From Acanthaster planci (taxonomy: Eukaryota; Echinodermata; Asteroidea; Valvatida; Acanthasteridae): 64,000 bases of DNA. Numbering within the stretch: position 1 is the first letter of the stretch; the number at the start of each line of letters is the position of its first letter. Of the stretch, positions 11,101-32,800 are shown piece after piece. The notes beneath the pieces were generated by a model that was given only the letters and a program-made list of their open reading frames with translations, was not told the origin of the DNA and did no database searches. The translations under genes were made by a program, and so were the position numbers. The stretch is taken from the NCBI RefSeq assembly GCF_001949145.1, contig NW_019091386.1, positions 1,120,915 through 1,184,914 of the forward strand, in the 5' to 3' direction.

Positions 11101-13797
11101 CCATTATCTGCAACACGTTTTTTTTTTTTTTTACCACATTATGACACCCCAAAGTAGACCTACACTGTAGCCCTTAGTCAAACAGGCTCTGTGGGACTTT
11201 TAATGTGCCATGAATAATTCCCAGTTGGGTAGAAAGCCCCCTCTGTTGGTTTTAGGCAACTGACCCCCCCCCAACAAAATGCGGCTGTCGGCAAACACAC
11301 TGATCGTTCAAGCACTGCCGACAAAGAAAATCTCTGTTTCACAAGAACGTAAGCCTGCTCCCAGTATAAATTTGGACAAGGTACAGCAAAACATTGCTAT
11401 TACACATTTACGGCACATGTATTGGTATCGGTTTACATACGCCTGGCTGGGCCAGTGTTGCAGTGACAGGGGTAACAGTTTCAATGCACAGACACTGGAC
11501 ACATCAACTACAATGTACATGTACTTTGGAACGCAACCTCTGCTTGAAAATCAAAGTCCTTATAGTTAATTTGATACCATTTTTCTATACATATACGTAC
11601 TGTACATGTACACTCTACATGCTGAATGTGAAAACTTGTCTTTCACACTTGGGAAATGTGAAAGGAAAAAAACACACACAGAACTTTACAAAATGAAGAG
11701 ATTGCTGACGTTAAACCAGTTGAAGAAAAAAAATGGCCTACTCCCGAACTCTGTCTGCTCCAAATTTTAAAAAAGAATTAAACAGGATTCGGAAAAGTGC
11801 TCTGCCAGTGAATACTGTGGGCACGTCTGTCACCAACTCTACAATACTTTGTGTGATTTTATTCCAAGTTCTTTCAGATTCTTTCATGGGGGGATTTGAA
11901 TTCATGAAAAAGTACAAAGCAACTACGAATAAACACAGCCAGCCCCGTGACCAGCACGCTTGTGCATGACTGACTGTGCTGAATTACACAACCTGAACCA
12001 AGTAAATCTCTGCTCCACTAGGTTTACTACTGCTGCTGCACAGCGCTGACAGTTCTGTACGCGTAAATGACAAATTCAATGTAAAGGCATGTTACTACAA
12101 ATTATACAATGCACTGAAAAAAAAACCATGTGGATGTACATGTACATGGTACATGTACAGTGCGTACATGATTGCTGCCAAGTAAAACAATTCCTCTCCA
12201 TGTTTCTGTTTTTTGGGGTTTTTTTACGGGGAGGAAGCAGACCCTTTTTTTAAGGTTGCGGATTTTTTCAAGATGGAGGATGAATTTTGTGACTCTTTTA
12301 GTCTTTAACTGATAGATTTATGTCTGAAGAAACTGCCGTCATAATTGGACTTGAAATTACAGTATCTAGCTACATACATGTACTGTCCAAGTATTTTATA
12401 ATGTTAACCCAAACAAGGACTTTTAAAATGGAAACTAAAAGGAAAACAAACAAAAACCAGGGGACGAGAAAATCTTTTATTTGTTCTTTAGCCGACCTAT
12501 AGCCTGTCATTGTTCACAGACACACACAAAAATGGAAGGTGGTTTCTGCACTGCATGTACCGTAGGTACCAGTACCTGGGATGTTGCGGGACCATGGCAT
12601 TTGATACTGACCGCTTCCCCATTGCACAGCTACATGTAGGTGACACACCGATCACGTACGCCAAGCGGGCACATGTGATGTAATCGGCATAACAACTCCA
12701 GGAACAATCCACTCATTTCACTTTTGCTTTTCCCCTGCAGTCCAAACACGCTCAGGAAACGCCTGTCAGCTCATCCGAGATATATAACGTCCTGAAAGGG
12801 GCCTGGACCCAGGCGTACGTGCGTAATCTCCCACCCGCACTCGAAACACGCCACAAATTGCTGACGGTTTGAGGATATCCTGACCTGCGGCTGAACTTCC
12901 CGATCACCCCTGCGCAACCCTTAATTTTTTGTGGTTTTGTTTTTGGACGCTATGATTTATGATTGTGTAATTTCCTTGAGAATGAACAACCAGCACAGCT
13001 GGCGATATCGCCACATGGCAGAATTTCATAACTCGGTTTCCAATCGATTCATAGCAGGAATCACCAGTGCCTAGAAAGTGAAATATTCCCAGGGAAATTC
13101 GGCTGCTGCACATGAGCCAAAAAACCAGTATGAATGCAGCTTACAGTTGGGTTGGGTTGGAAATTGGAAATTGCAAACGAAATACCCATTTGGTTTCTAG
13201 AGACCATGGCCATTTTTCTTCAACACAAATCCTCAAAATGGTCTTTTCCCTCTGGTGTCAGTGATTTTTTTGTGTTTCTTTCAAAACCTATAGTTTTTCT
13301 CCCCTCTGCAGAAAGATTGAATAAACTCAGCACTACTCATCAATCTGGCTTTTGTTATTCTTTACTACAAGGAAGATTGGGAAATGAAGCAATCTTTGTC
13401 AAAATTTGTCAAAATTCTAAGGTATTAAAAAGAATGTGTCATAGTTTTTGACTGAATTTGTCATTTCTAAACTATTTGGTGTGCCAAAGAATTTCTGAGG
13501 ATTGGTTTTTGTAATTTCCACTAAAATTTCCTACTGTACCTATTTGTTGGCTAATGTAGATGTGTCTTGAACAAAGCCTTGGGCAAATTTAGTAGCAGAT
13601 GTAGTCTTCGCTCAAGGAGATTAGATTAGGGACTTGAATGTTGTCTTTCGATCAAACTGGTATCTTCCAACTTTCCTCTCCATCCATCACACACAAAAAT
13701 TGTTTCCAAAAACATCTATCCTTACTGAATTAAAGAAAGCTGAACGCAAAAAGACACAAAACCCTTGGCAAAATCTGTGAACTTTGAAATTGTGAAT

Positions 13798-13840
13798 NNN
13801 NNNNNNNNNNNNNNNNNNNNNNNNNNNNNNNNNNNNNNNN
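13798..13840. other. Assembly gap (43 N)
   Basis: Run of N bases; true length and content unknown. It lies in the non-coding stretch between the nuclear receptor and ETF1. Confidence 1.
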
Positions 13841-15595
13841 AAAAGCCAGCTGTTGTGGGCCTACCAGACCTATCCCCACAGAATGAAACACTTCACTACT
13901 GTTTAATTCTGTGTGGTTGGGGAAGGTTAGGGTTAATTGAAATATTTCTGCAAAAACTACTCAATGACTTACTGTCAAGAACTGGAATAACACATCACGA
14001 AAGCAAGCAAAATTTTAAAAGTAAAACATGAAATATTCTGGAGACAAGTTTCTTCCTTGGGTGACATCACACTTTTGATCATATGCCAATTTGTATAAAT
14101 TTGTATATACATATAAAAATTCGAATACAAGACAAAAGGCACCAAAATGCCATCAATACAGTACAGCAAAAATTGAAAATAAGATTAAATGGGACACATA
14201 CATGACAAAGCAGCATTCACTGGTATTTGTGCAAGACCTGCATTTTACTATAAATGTGGGGGGGACTTTTACCTTTCAAGAGAGCAACCTGTGTGGCATG
14301 AGTGCCTGGACTGGTGGATTGGACCTTTCAAGGTTGAGTCAACCCAAATAATTGAATATTCAAATATTTCTACAGTCCCAGGACACATCCATGCACCTTA
14401 ATCTACATCTCCCAAAATCTTCCAAGCCTCCTGGATTTTGAAGGGTCCGGGAAGGTCAGGGCTAAACATAACAGATTTCTGAACAAGTTGATGACGGACA
14501 TGTTCATTTTTTTTTACCATTTGTAGTGGAGGTGGCGCTGCTTTCCATGGTGTTCAACGCAAATCTTGAAACGGTCTAGCGAGAGCCTGCATGCATGTGC
14601 GTTCACACTCACAGAGACCGACCTGAGAACAGAGGTGAGAGAAACTGAAGAATTTGTTGACAGTTCACATGGTGTAACATCACTTCTCTGCCCAACCAGA
14701 GACTTCAGTTGAAGGCTGGGTGTCATTGAAAGAGATGTCTCACATACCGGTACATGTATCTTTTTAATTAACTTTTAAAGGGTCATTTTTGCTGTTAATA
14801 TACTTATACTCTATAGTTAATATAACTGTGCTCTTTGCTTTAATTAAGAATTTTCTTCCCTGACTGGAATTGTGAGATAATGTGTGCTGTCTTTTATTTA
14901 TTTGTTGTAATTTGTACACTGTCAAGTTTAAGATACATGTACATGCATGTATTGTTACCAACTTACAGGTACATTCCTTTTTTTTTAATATCTCTTTATG
15001 ACTTTTTGAGAAATATGTCCGTACTTCAAAACTTACAGTAACGATGCAATGATTTTTTTCTTAGAATCACTTTTTGTGTATACAAACACGTTTAAACTCT
15101 TCTTTAATGTGTGCAAACTGTTTGACATCTTTTCGGAGATAACTAAAGTGAAAAGTGCACTTATCCAGACAAGTGAGGGCACTGTTAGTGTGATGTAAAT
15201 TCAGGAAGACACTGTTCAGTTTGCATGGTTTCATGCGCAAATTTTGAATCCCAAATTTTCTCTCTGAAAACATGAGAAAAGTCCCTCACTGGCTCATTGC
15301 TATAATAGCCTGCCAAAGGAAATGGAAATCTTCAGTAGCAATTTCTAACAAAATCTGGTATTTTTGTGCACAAATCGATGCAACACTGAGGTTCAGTGCC
15401 TTTGATTATATCACAGTTTTACTCATGAATATGCAAATTTACATTACATGTCGCATAAAAACCAAGAAGGCTCCAAGATACAGAAGAACACAGCAAAGCA
15501 AAAATTGAAAATAAAGTTAGTTGAACACAAAGGAACTTCTGTTTCATGGTCCAGTAGGTTTGATAGCTCCATTCCTACAAACAGAGCAAAAGTCT

Positions 15596-16087
15596 GGGCT
15601 TGGACGGATTTCGGTATTATCAATAGTGGTGGTATTTTTTCAATACTGACAAATACCGACGGGTGGTCCATAAACACCAATATACCGACAAATACCTGTG
15701 GAAATTTGACACCATGGTATTCTTGCTAATATGCTTCAAAAATAAAGGAAAACCACCATATCATCTTATTTTACTTCATCTCTTGTGGTACAAGTCACCC
15801 AGTATCATGCCTGCATTGTCACTTGGACTTGGTAACGTGAAACTTTAACAACTGTCAAGTTGTCAACCCACCAGCCAAAAGCCTTTGAAGTTTTATTATC
15901 CCCCGACTGGAAGTGGAAGTCAGAAGTAGTTGCTGGCATGCCCAGTGAATGTCACTGCTCATCTACTGTTGCTTTTTGATGACGCACACTCAACACCCCA
16001 GTTCAAAGAATATCACGGTATTAGTGAATATCGCTGTATCTTTATCACGAATATCACAGCATTAAAAAATTCAGTACCGTCCAAGCC
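15596..16087. mobile_element. Short inverted-repeat transposon (MITE-like), about 490 bp
   Basis: The left end GGGCTTGGACGG and the right end CCGTCCAAGCC are inverted copies. Just inside both ends the sequence is rich in GGTATT / AATACC / GTATT words (TTTCGGTATTATC on the left, GAATATCACAGC and TTCAGTACC on the right). There is no transposase frame. The AT-rich interior with ATACCGACAAATACC-type repeats resembles non-autonomous hAT-type elements; the superfamily is inference. Confidence 0.65.
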
Positions 16088-18235
16088 TACAAAAGTCCAA
16101 GACATTTTGAACCCTGAAGAGTGAATGACACTCTACAACATTTCTGATCACTCTTAATTGTCAAATTGCTTGCAAAGCTAGTCAAGAAATACTATGCCAG
16201 AGCAGGTGGAGTAAGTTGTTAATGCAGACAATCATGTTATCAATTTCCTTATTCTAAATTCTTCAACTACGTTGAAATAAATATTCGGAACATACAGAAT
16301 ACAAAACTCCAATCACCATCACTGACATTATTTCAAGGACAGAAAAACTTTAACATTTTGTAAGAATATACATGTATGCTCTTCATCGTCTCATAACTTT
16401 CCTCAGCCTGCTTTTCACATACAAAGGAAATACCGTCAGGATTCTTCTGATTATAATGTACACAAAAACTTCTCAAACACAAACATAGGCCTACCCCAGC
16501 AACATGGTCATTGATACGTGCATGTACATGTACAGTGTACATGCCTTTTCCTTCCTCCGTGATCTACATGTACCTGTTACAGTTACGGGCCTAACTGTGG
16601 AATATCAAAAGCCACCTCACAGATATCTTATCTAACATTACTTACGTCTATGGAAATCCGGCCCTGCAGAGCACAAGAAAATCACACCAGTCTCCCTCAC
16701 ACCACCATGGAGCTTTTAAAAAGGATGCTCACACACATTTGTCGTGCACACACGGAACTCACTCTTCATCGAAATGTCTGTTCTCCGGTACGGTTTGTCT
16801 TCCATATGCATGCTCCGCGTTCTGCTGGTGTCCAATATATTTGTATATGTAGTCTGAAAACCCAATCATTCGTCATATAAACTTGCTGGCCATGAACCAG
16901 GCGCCTTACTACTCCTTAGTCGATTCATTTTATTCATCCATGGTTGATTAAAAAGACCAAGGGAGGATTCGTCAATAATCTTTGCCCGACAATAATTTCT
17001 AGATTCCATGGTGGAAAAAAATCATTCATCATCAATATTTTAAAGGTTCATTTTAATTTTATATCAAATTAAGCCTTAGTTTAGACTTCAGTATTGCGAA
17101 GAAATGAAAGTAAATTTTTCCCACCCCTTTAGAAACATAAAACCGTCCAAAGATATTACCACGCAACGACCGCCCACTCGATCGGCCTGCTTGTGCATGT
17201 GGTGCTTTGCCCATGACGGCGCTGTTTAGTTAAAATTATTAGGGTACAGTCCACTAATTCAAGCCCCATCGAAAACAGTGTAAAATCACCACTGTTCAGG
17301 GCCCAGTAACATGCGTACCCACATTCCTGAGATTTCTGAAACACAAATGGAATTATTGTCTGGTCCCAAATCTTTAAATTTCTTTTCAATTTTTGATTAT
17401 TCCCATAAGACAAAATCACCCCCCGAAAACTTATTATCGAAGTCCGATTGCAGCCATTTCTCAAGTTGCAACCCTAAACTTTCTCGGGCACTTAGGACCA
17501 TTTTTCAACCGTATTTTTTAGCCATTCTGCTCTCATATGAAAGCTCAAAGACCCAGGGAGTCGACCCTGGCAACGATTTACACAATCTCACCATTTTGGG
17601 GGCCATACAGTCTCCTTTTTCAAAAGATACTGTGGGGGCACTTTTAATGCTAATGAGCTGGCCAGAAATTCTCACTTGAATTAATAGTGTGGCTGCACCC
17701 TCTATGCAGCCACGATCGACGATGACAACACGTGTGAATTATTCATTGAAATAAATGTTTTGCTGACCAAAAGTTATGACAAAAAATCTTTGGAATTTTT
17801 TCCATATAAATGATCTTGTTGACTCTGGTATCGATTCTCTTAATTTTTTTTCCATTTAGTATTACTCTCGACTAAACATAAAGTTGGATACCCAACTCAA
17901 TGCAGCTAACTCATACCAACACCAATAGTTAATTAATGCAACTAAAATGGCCGCTTTCATTTGAAATGTCAAAGTAACAGAAAACAAATTCAAAGTCCTT
18001 TTTTAAAAGTCATGATCTATTTTATTAATACACGTCATCTATTTGTAAATAAGATTCAGGAGAACCTAATCTTAATTTTTATCATAGAGACCAGAGCAAA
18101 GTTGCTTTTACATACACTCGTACACATGTCAATACCTGTTAAGAAGAAAAAAGATTAACTTAGAGCTTGAATGTTATTCCAAATAAATACACTCCTGTTA
18201 TCATTTTTAATTAACCCCAACTAGCCCGAATCAAC

Positions 18236-18295
18236 TCAATCCAACAACTGGTTAAAAGGTAAGCAGGTCATGGGTTCGAGTCCAACCTGAGCAAA
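18236..18295 (+). repeat. tRNA-like SINE fragment
   Basis: Contains a good RNA polymerase III B-box (GGTTCGAGTCC) in a tRNA T-arm context, followed by a C-homopolymer and AAAAAGCAC tail-like sequence. No convincing A-box or complete cloverleaf was found, so this is probably an old SINE remnant and not a tRNA gene. Confidence 0.35.
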
Positions 18296-21018
18296 CTACT
18301 GAATCCCCCCCCCCCACGGATTGAAAAAGCACTCAACACAGTGCTTACTAGATTACCCGTCCAAGGGTAAATCTGACAGGTCAATGTACATCTCTTTTGA
18401 TACCAAATTGTATGCAACAGCTGAATAAATCCCTGTCAATTAATATTCTATCAAACGGCAACCGTAAGAACATTGTGTTAAGTGTGTCCAGCAGGCATGG
18501 TCAACGTTCTGATAAAAAAAAAAACCTGTTCCCTCATGTCCGTCTTCTTTACACAACGAAAAAATACTTTGAAACAATTAGAGCAACTTCAAGACACACA
18601 AGACCGTTTGTTGAAGCACTGACTACATGTACTTTTGATATGCCTAACAGCTTCATGTGGAAATTCATGCTGGACTGAAGAAGTAAAAAAAAAAGGTGAC
18701 TTTACGCAAGGATTTGTTCACAAATAATCAGGAACAAATAATGCATGCTTAACACTCATGAAATGGAAAGAATCCTTCCATGTTCAAAGAATCATTCCAT
18801 TCCACTCGGCTTAATCTCTTTGATTAGAACATGCCACATACCATTTAATCCTTTGTTTGCACCTGCAATGGAAAAACTTGATTTACCATCTTAATGCAAA
18901 ATTTAGTCAACAGTGGGCGGTACTTTGACGGATGCAGGATTGCACTGTACCACAGGTCCTTGCTGGTTTCCCCCAAATTTTTGAAGACAGCGCAACTGGC
19001 TTGTGTTGGATTGTGGCCGATTCGGGAAACAAAGTGGTAAAGGGGAGTCAGTCGTTCTTTCATTTCCACAATGTGAAAAAAAGGAGAGCGTGCATGCAAA
19101 GAAAAAGATTCAAAATAAACATTTGCACCTTCAACGGAGATTAAAACAAAAAGGAACTTCACATACGGGAATTTGAACAAATCAAATCCAAGCCAGCTGA
19201 CAACCTACCTCGCAAACTTATTCTCATGAACCCGTTGGGGATACTGGAGTGACAGATGAGGTCTTGTTTACAGACCACATAAAAGCCGTCACCGAATCCA
19301 TTTCTTTTCTTCTTTTTTATAACAAGAAAACCATAGTGTGATCAATACAAGAGGGAAAACACATAGGGTCTTAGAGCCAATACTAAGAAAACCCAATTAC
19401 ACTTAATTTCTCGAATAGGTCCATGCACATATCCGACTTTTAAAAATATTGCATATATAAAAACAAGTCCCTTTTCTTCCAATTTCTCCCACACAAGGAG
19501 GCGAAGGTTGTTTTTCTCTCTGCCGGTTCTTCTAATAAAGCAAAAATTCCAAGGAATTTTAAATGCCGCTAATGGAGCAAATCTGCCCTCTGTTTTTTTT
19601 TCCCCCTCAAGACAATAGTTCAAAATTTACGTACTGTACAACACAGGAATTGTATATGTACAGAGTGACATCTCCTTACAGGCGCGGTACACGTGACATC
19701 CGAGAACTCTCTGAGGGGCGGCCATCAAACACGCACCACGCGGTAGTAAAAATAACAATACATCTCATCATGTACAAAATCCAACAGTCTGACACACGAC
19801 ACGGCCCTCTGGGGTTTTTTCCCCTACGATTGACGACATCAGATCTCGAGCCTTTGTTGCTGCAACCCAGTACCAGTCTTTCATTGCAAATAAATAAAAA
19901 AAAAACAATTAATCTTCTTCATTTTTTGGGGCAAGTTGCATGATAAGAACCCTTTATGTTTACTGTTTCTATTCAAGCGTCCTCTCTGGGACGTCTCCAA
20001 AAAATAGCTGTTCTGACCAACGGCAAACAGCCAGCGCCTGGAGCAGCAGGCAAATGGCCTCTTAGAACAACGGTTCTGATAAAATCAATTTGTCCGTTTA
20101 CACATGGTCGCCGGGGATTCTAACCAGGTCTAAAAACAGCAGCATGTTCTAAAAGCACACCGACAAGCTCTACTGATTAATGATTCCGGGTGAATGACGT
20201 TCACCTCCATGAACTTGACTTCCACGTCATTCAAAACTGAGGATGTGAAAATGGTGACATCCAAGGATTATGAAACTGTTTGTGTCAGATTTGAGGTAGA
20301 AGAGGGAGGAAGTGCACCACACAAACTCTGTACAAGTTATCCAAACATCGTTGAACAGGGCAAACGTTAATCTGCGCTCGTTGCTCTATGGATTGTCTTG
20401 GAAGGGGAGGGCAAGGCCAGAAGACAGGTGGGATTACACACGACCTTTCAGTTCTTTTTTTTTTTTCCCCCAGGTGCAGGAGATGTTCCCTCACTGGAAA
20501 ACATCGATTTTGTTTCAAGGACTGAAGATTTTGGGGTCGGTTTTCGGTGTTTAGTTCCTGTAGTTTTTGGTGTTTAGTTTAGCCTCTGTACCTCCGCACT
20601 GACATAAGAGATTGTAGCAGTTTCAAATTCAAAAATTATATTTAAAAAAATGACCTGCCTGTCAGCGAAAAATAAAAAAAAATTTCTAACAAGAATACTG
20701 AAGATCCCAGTGCTACCTGCATGGGGGAAATCATAGTGCCACTGAAGAATTGTCAAGGGTTGTTCTTGTTTTTTTCTTGCTCCCAGCATCGGCCGTCGAT
20801 TGAAACCAAACATTCCATTCTGGCAAAACCACAAAACATAATTTATAGCCACCGCAGACCTGTCAACTAACCTAGGAAAATCCGTTCATATCCACATGAT
20901 GCTTCGGTGCAGATTTACAAATAACGTCACATCTAATGTCCCAGCATAAACCCAACATCTTACGATCCGGCCACCAAATCTGACCATGATTGGATCAATT
21001 ACTTTTTTCGTTTTATTT

Positions 21019-29125
<8,107 letters not shown>

Positions 29126-29882
29126 GGTTGCCGGGACCCTCCAACCCGTCTACCAGGGCGGAGGATGCGTCTCCTGACTCTAGAAAAAGCCTGTTTTCTT
29201 CGAATGGAAACCTCTGACGATGTGGCGGAATTTTTTACCGGCTCGATATGCGTTCCCTCGTGTGGTCGCGCCACTTCAGAGTGAGGGGTCAAGACCAAAA
29301 AATACTGAAAACTCGACCAATAAATGATGCCAAAACGTGCCAAGTACAAACAAACGCAATCTTCTGGATGACGATGTGAAGTCTCAATGTAGTTTTCGGT
29401 CAATTTTGTGGGGAAAAAGTTTACATTTCGATGGTGTATGAAATTTCCGTATTTCACCATGTGACGAAAGCATGCGTACTACTTTACACAACCGGAAGTT
29501 TACTCGACGATTCCATGTCAATAGTAGGTAAAAATGTACAGATGGATTAATTTGTCAATATAGTAATCAGTTTTGTGGAGAATCTGTATCTTTATTTTCC
29601 TTTACTGTGCTGATTAATAATTTGTAATTTATTATAATCGATAAAAATCTTCATGGAAACGCTTATACTTATGTAATTAATACAGTTCAACAGAATTTGG
29701 ACTACCTACAAAAATAGACTGTCCTTCAGCCAATGACGTACGAACCACACGTACGGTACAGCCGGAGCGAGTTCACGAGAGTTTTTGCATTGACAGCTTA
29801 ATTCCTTGAATTCGTCGTGAATTCAGAGTTCATTTTGATCGAATAATGGCATGTTTTTTTGACATGAGATAACTTATTCGTA
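29126..29882. promoter_or_regulatory. Bidirectional promoter region between ETF1 and PSTK
   Basis: Exactly 757 bp separate the two start codons, which face away from each other, so both 5' UTRs and both core promoters must lie here unless a distal non-coding first exon exists. The ETF1-proximal half is GC-richer with several CpGs (GTGGTCGCGCC near 29262); the central part is AT-rich and lacks CpG. A CCAAT box fused to a TGACGT element sits 150 bp before the PSTK start. No clear TATA box was identified for either gene. Confidence 0.7.
29730..29741 (+). promoter_or_regulatory. CCAAT box overlapping a CRE/ATF-like site
   Basis: CCAATGACGTAC combines an NF-Y-type CCAAT pentamer with TGACGTA, a CREB/ATF-type core, sharing bases. 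It lies about 150 bp upstream of the PSTK ATG, and a second CCAAT (ACCAATAAATG) occurs near 29318 close to ETF1. Such sites are common in bidirectional housekeeping promoters; binding is inferred. Confidence 0.4.
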
Positions 29883-32800
29883 ATGGAGCAGAGGTTGAGG
29901 ACAGACTTGAAGGTGTGTCTTGCCTTGCTTTGCGGATTACCGGGCGCAGGTAAAACATCCCTCGCAGTGGCCCTGAGGCTGAAGAAGATGGGACGTCACC
30001 TTGTCCTGAACTCATCTCCTGCCGTGGACGTTGGCCATGATGCGGTCCACCAATGCCCAACGGAGGCAGTCCTTCATCTGTGCTACGATGACGTCATTCC
30101 AAGACAACTGGATTTGGAGTCGGAAGGAGGACAGAGTTCCTGTCTGGATGAAACTGCTAATCAAAGTGTACGGAGCACTTCCTGACTCGGGGCCTAATTT
30201 TGGAGTCTGCATCCACAATGTCCAAAGATGTACTCATCATTCATGCATCGGGATGGCTGGAGTTGTTAGAACTGGATGGCTGTAGGGATGGGGGTTGTTT
30301 CAAGATGGGGGGTTAGAGGGGGTTTGATTTATGGGGTTTGACTCTTCCCAGTGACCCTACCATTTTCCTACCTCCATGACCTTACCACCAAAGACTGTGG
30401 GTTCACTAAACTTTTATAGGGGCTGGGTCAGCTTGTGAGGTGCTAATACTAAGGTGTAATTGAAGAGACTGGCATCATTATATGGCCTCAGGCAAGTGTG
30501 TGGTGGGTGGTTGCATTAAGCTGAAAATCCCAAGCGGATATTGCGACTAAAGGGGGGGGGTAGATATGAAACTTAACTTTTCAATCCCCCTGATTTGTGG
30601 AATTTCTTTTTGTTCAAAAAGTCAAAAGTTAATGCTGAAAAAATTGGTTTCCTCTACAGAGAGTTTCAGCACCCCCCCCCGAACAATAGGTCTTTTTCTA
30701 CCTGGTATTTCAATAAACATAAACTCCATCTCCATGGAAGAAATGGTCACTACAGTCAGTATATCAGAAGTCCTGAAGAACTCTGGGCTAAATAGATTCC
30801 GAATCTTCAGATTCCCATGCTGTGTCCATGCTTTCAAATATCCCCACTAACATGGCCATTGCCAGGTGGGGAAGCACTTTTTCGGGGAGAGGGAGATTTC
30901 TGGGGTGGGAAAGGGTGGAGCATTTGTCAACGGAATGATAAACCATTAACAGTGGAAAGCGGTCAATGTAAATTTCATTTCTTTAGCTTTTGTCCTTGGT
31001 TTTTTATTTCTCAATTTTTCTCTTCTGGGGGAGGGAAAAGGCTTGCCCCCCCCCTCCCCGATGCCCATGTCAATTAAATAAGTGTCAGGCTTCCTGAAAG
31101 CAACTAGTTTATAATCCAACAGGGTGACAATGGTCAAACTAGAGGCACTTTCTTAATGCCCTTTGCCTTCAGTTGTCATCAGTATCTCTGTGGAAGGCCC
31201 ACAGACAAGAGATAATCCGCTGTGTGGATTGCATCCTGGCAAGACTGAAGACTGGCAAAGTGCTGGACATCACTGCCGCCTTGGATGAACAAGAACTCTC
31301 CCACTTCAGAAGAGAAGTACGCACATCCAGAACATAGCAGTGGGCACATTTCAAGTCAGGATCATGAATGTTCATTGCGGTCGCCATGGAACAGCAGTTA
31401 CTTTGTTCACCTGATTACCTGAATTGACTTTTTTTTTACCCCGGAACAGCTGTTCAGTTCCTACTCAACTTTCAAATTTTCTCAGAGTCAGTTTTAAAAA
31501 AAAAAGGAACTGCCATGAAATGTGAGCAAAATTACCCCCCCCCCCCGTTAAGTCAGTTTTTCAAGTGGTGTATAAAACCTATTTTGCATGTCTATGTGTG
31601 ACTCTGCATGGACTAACACTCAACTGGTTCAAACTCGCATTTGAAATGAGCACTTTGGAAATCCACCCCACGTAGTGAGTTCCGTTTGCAACGCATGAAC
31701 GCATTCCATTTTCAAGAAGATGCTATTTCACACCAAGGTTAATTTTCCCTCTCTCTGACCCCCCTCGATCATCTGCAGGTCTGGAGCAAGGTCCTGACAT
31801 CAATGCAAGACCAGATCGTCTCCCTCAAGCAACCTCAACCTACCTCATGGGCAGAAGGCAAGCAGGTCCAACCTGCTTCGTCTGTGGTGCTGCTCATTGA
31901 TGATAACATGTTCTATCGGAGCATGCGATATGAGTATTACCAACTGGCAAGGAAATGTGAGTTAATTTCGTTTAAATCACTTGAGCTTTAATTACTCTAG
32001 AGTAGGACTGAGTCAAATATTTTGATATTTAATTGATTCTTGAATATTTGAATATTCGTTTTCAAAATAGAATGTTCGGAGATGGTAATGTAATAAAGAC
32101 AAATTCTATTACAAAATTGCATTCGTTTCAAAATTTCATTCTAAAAGCGTATTTTAAGGTGTTACGATTAAATTAAAGGCAGCTGGTACATATTCCCATG
32201 ATAAGGCAAAAATGTTACTTTCTTTCACTTTTTTTATCTTTGTGGTGTGTGATCTCACTGAGACGATAAATCACAAATTAGGACCCAACATCAGTTGGAC
32301 TCCTAGTTTCCTCCTTTTACCAGGGGACGGACCCCTGTCCTGAACTTCAGTGAGACAGACCAGCAAACAAACATGCATGTTTTGCCTCTCCATTTGTGGG
32401 AATTCTGTGCAACTGAATATTTGATTGATGGGAAGGACGAATATTCGAATATTCACCAATCACTTGAATTGACTCCGCCTCCAACACTCTCAGAGAGACC
32501 AAATCCCCATCCCTGCCCAGCTCTTGCCCTGAAAAGCTGTTTCTTTCTTTTTTTTTTACTCATTTCTTGCATTTATTTATTTATTTATTTTTTTTTTGTC
32601 CAGACAACACAAGCTTCTGTCAAGTTTATCTACAGTGCAACACAGAGGTAGCCCTGGCCAGAAATAGCCAGCGTCGTAACGTCGTTCCGGAGGAAACGGT
32701 CAGGAAAATGGCCAACAGGATGGAGGTTCCCGATCGGCAGGTTGCATCGTGGGAAAAACACACCCTATGCATCGAGGCGAAAGGTTTAGAGAATGAAGCA

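Larger units (their letters stand above)
8184..21018. other. 12.8 kb without convincing coding exons
   Basis: Should contain the promoter, 5' exons and first introns of the nuclear receptor and the 3' UTR of ETF1. Open frames are short, unsupported by splice sites and compositionally non-coding. Frequent TACATGTA palindromes and homopolymer runs occur (for example poly-T near 11120). A strong minus-strand donor (GTAAGTAATG) sits at about 16651 and another (GTAAGT) at about 9680; either could close a 5' UTR exon of the receptor, but neither joins in phase from an ATG to the exon at 8183. Confidence 0.5.
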
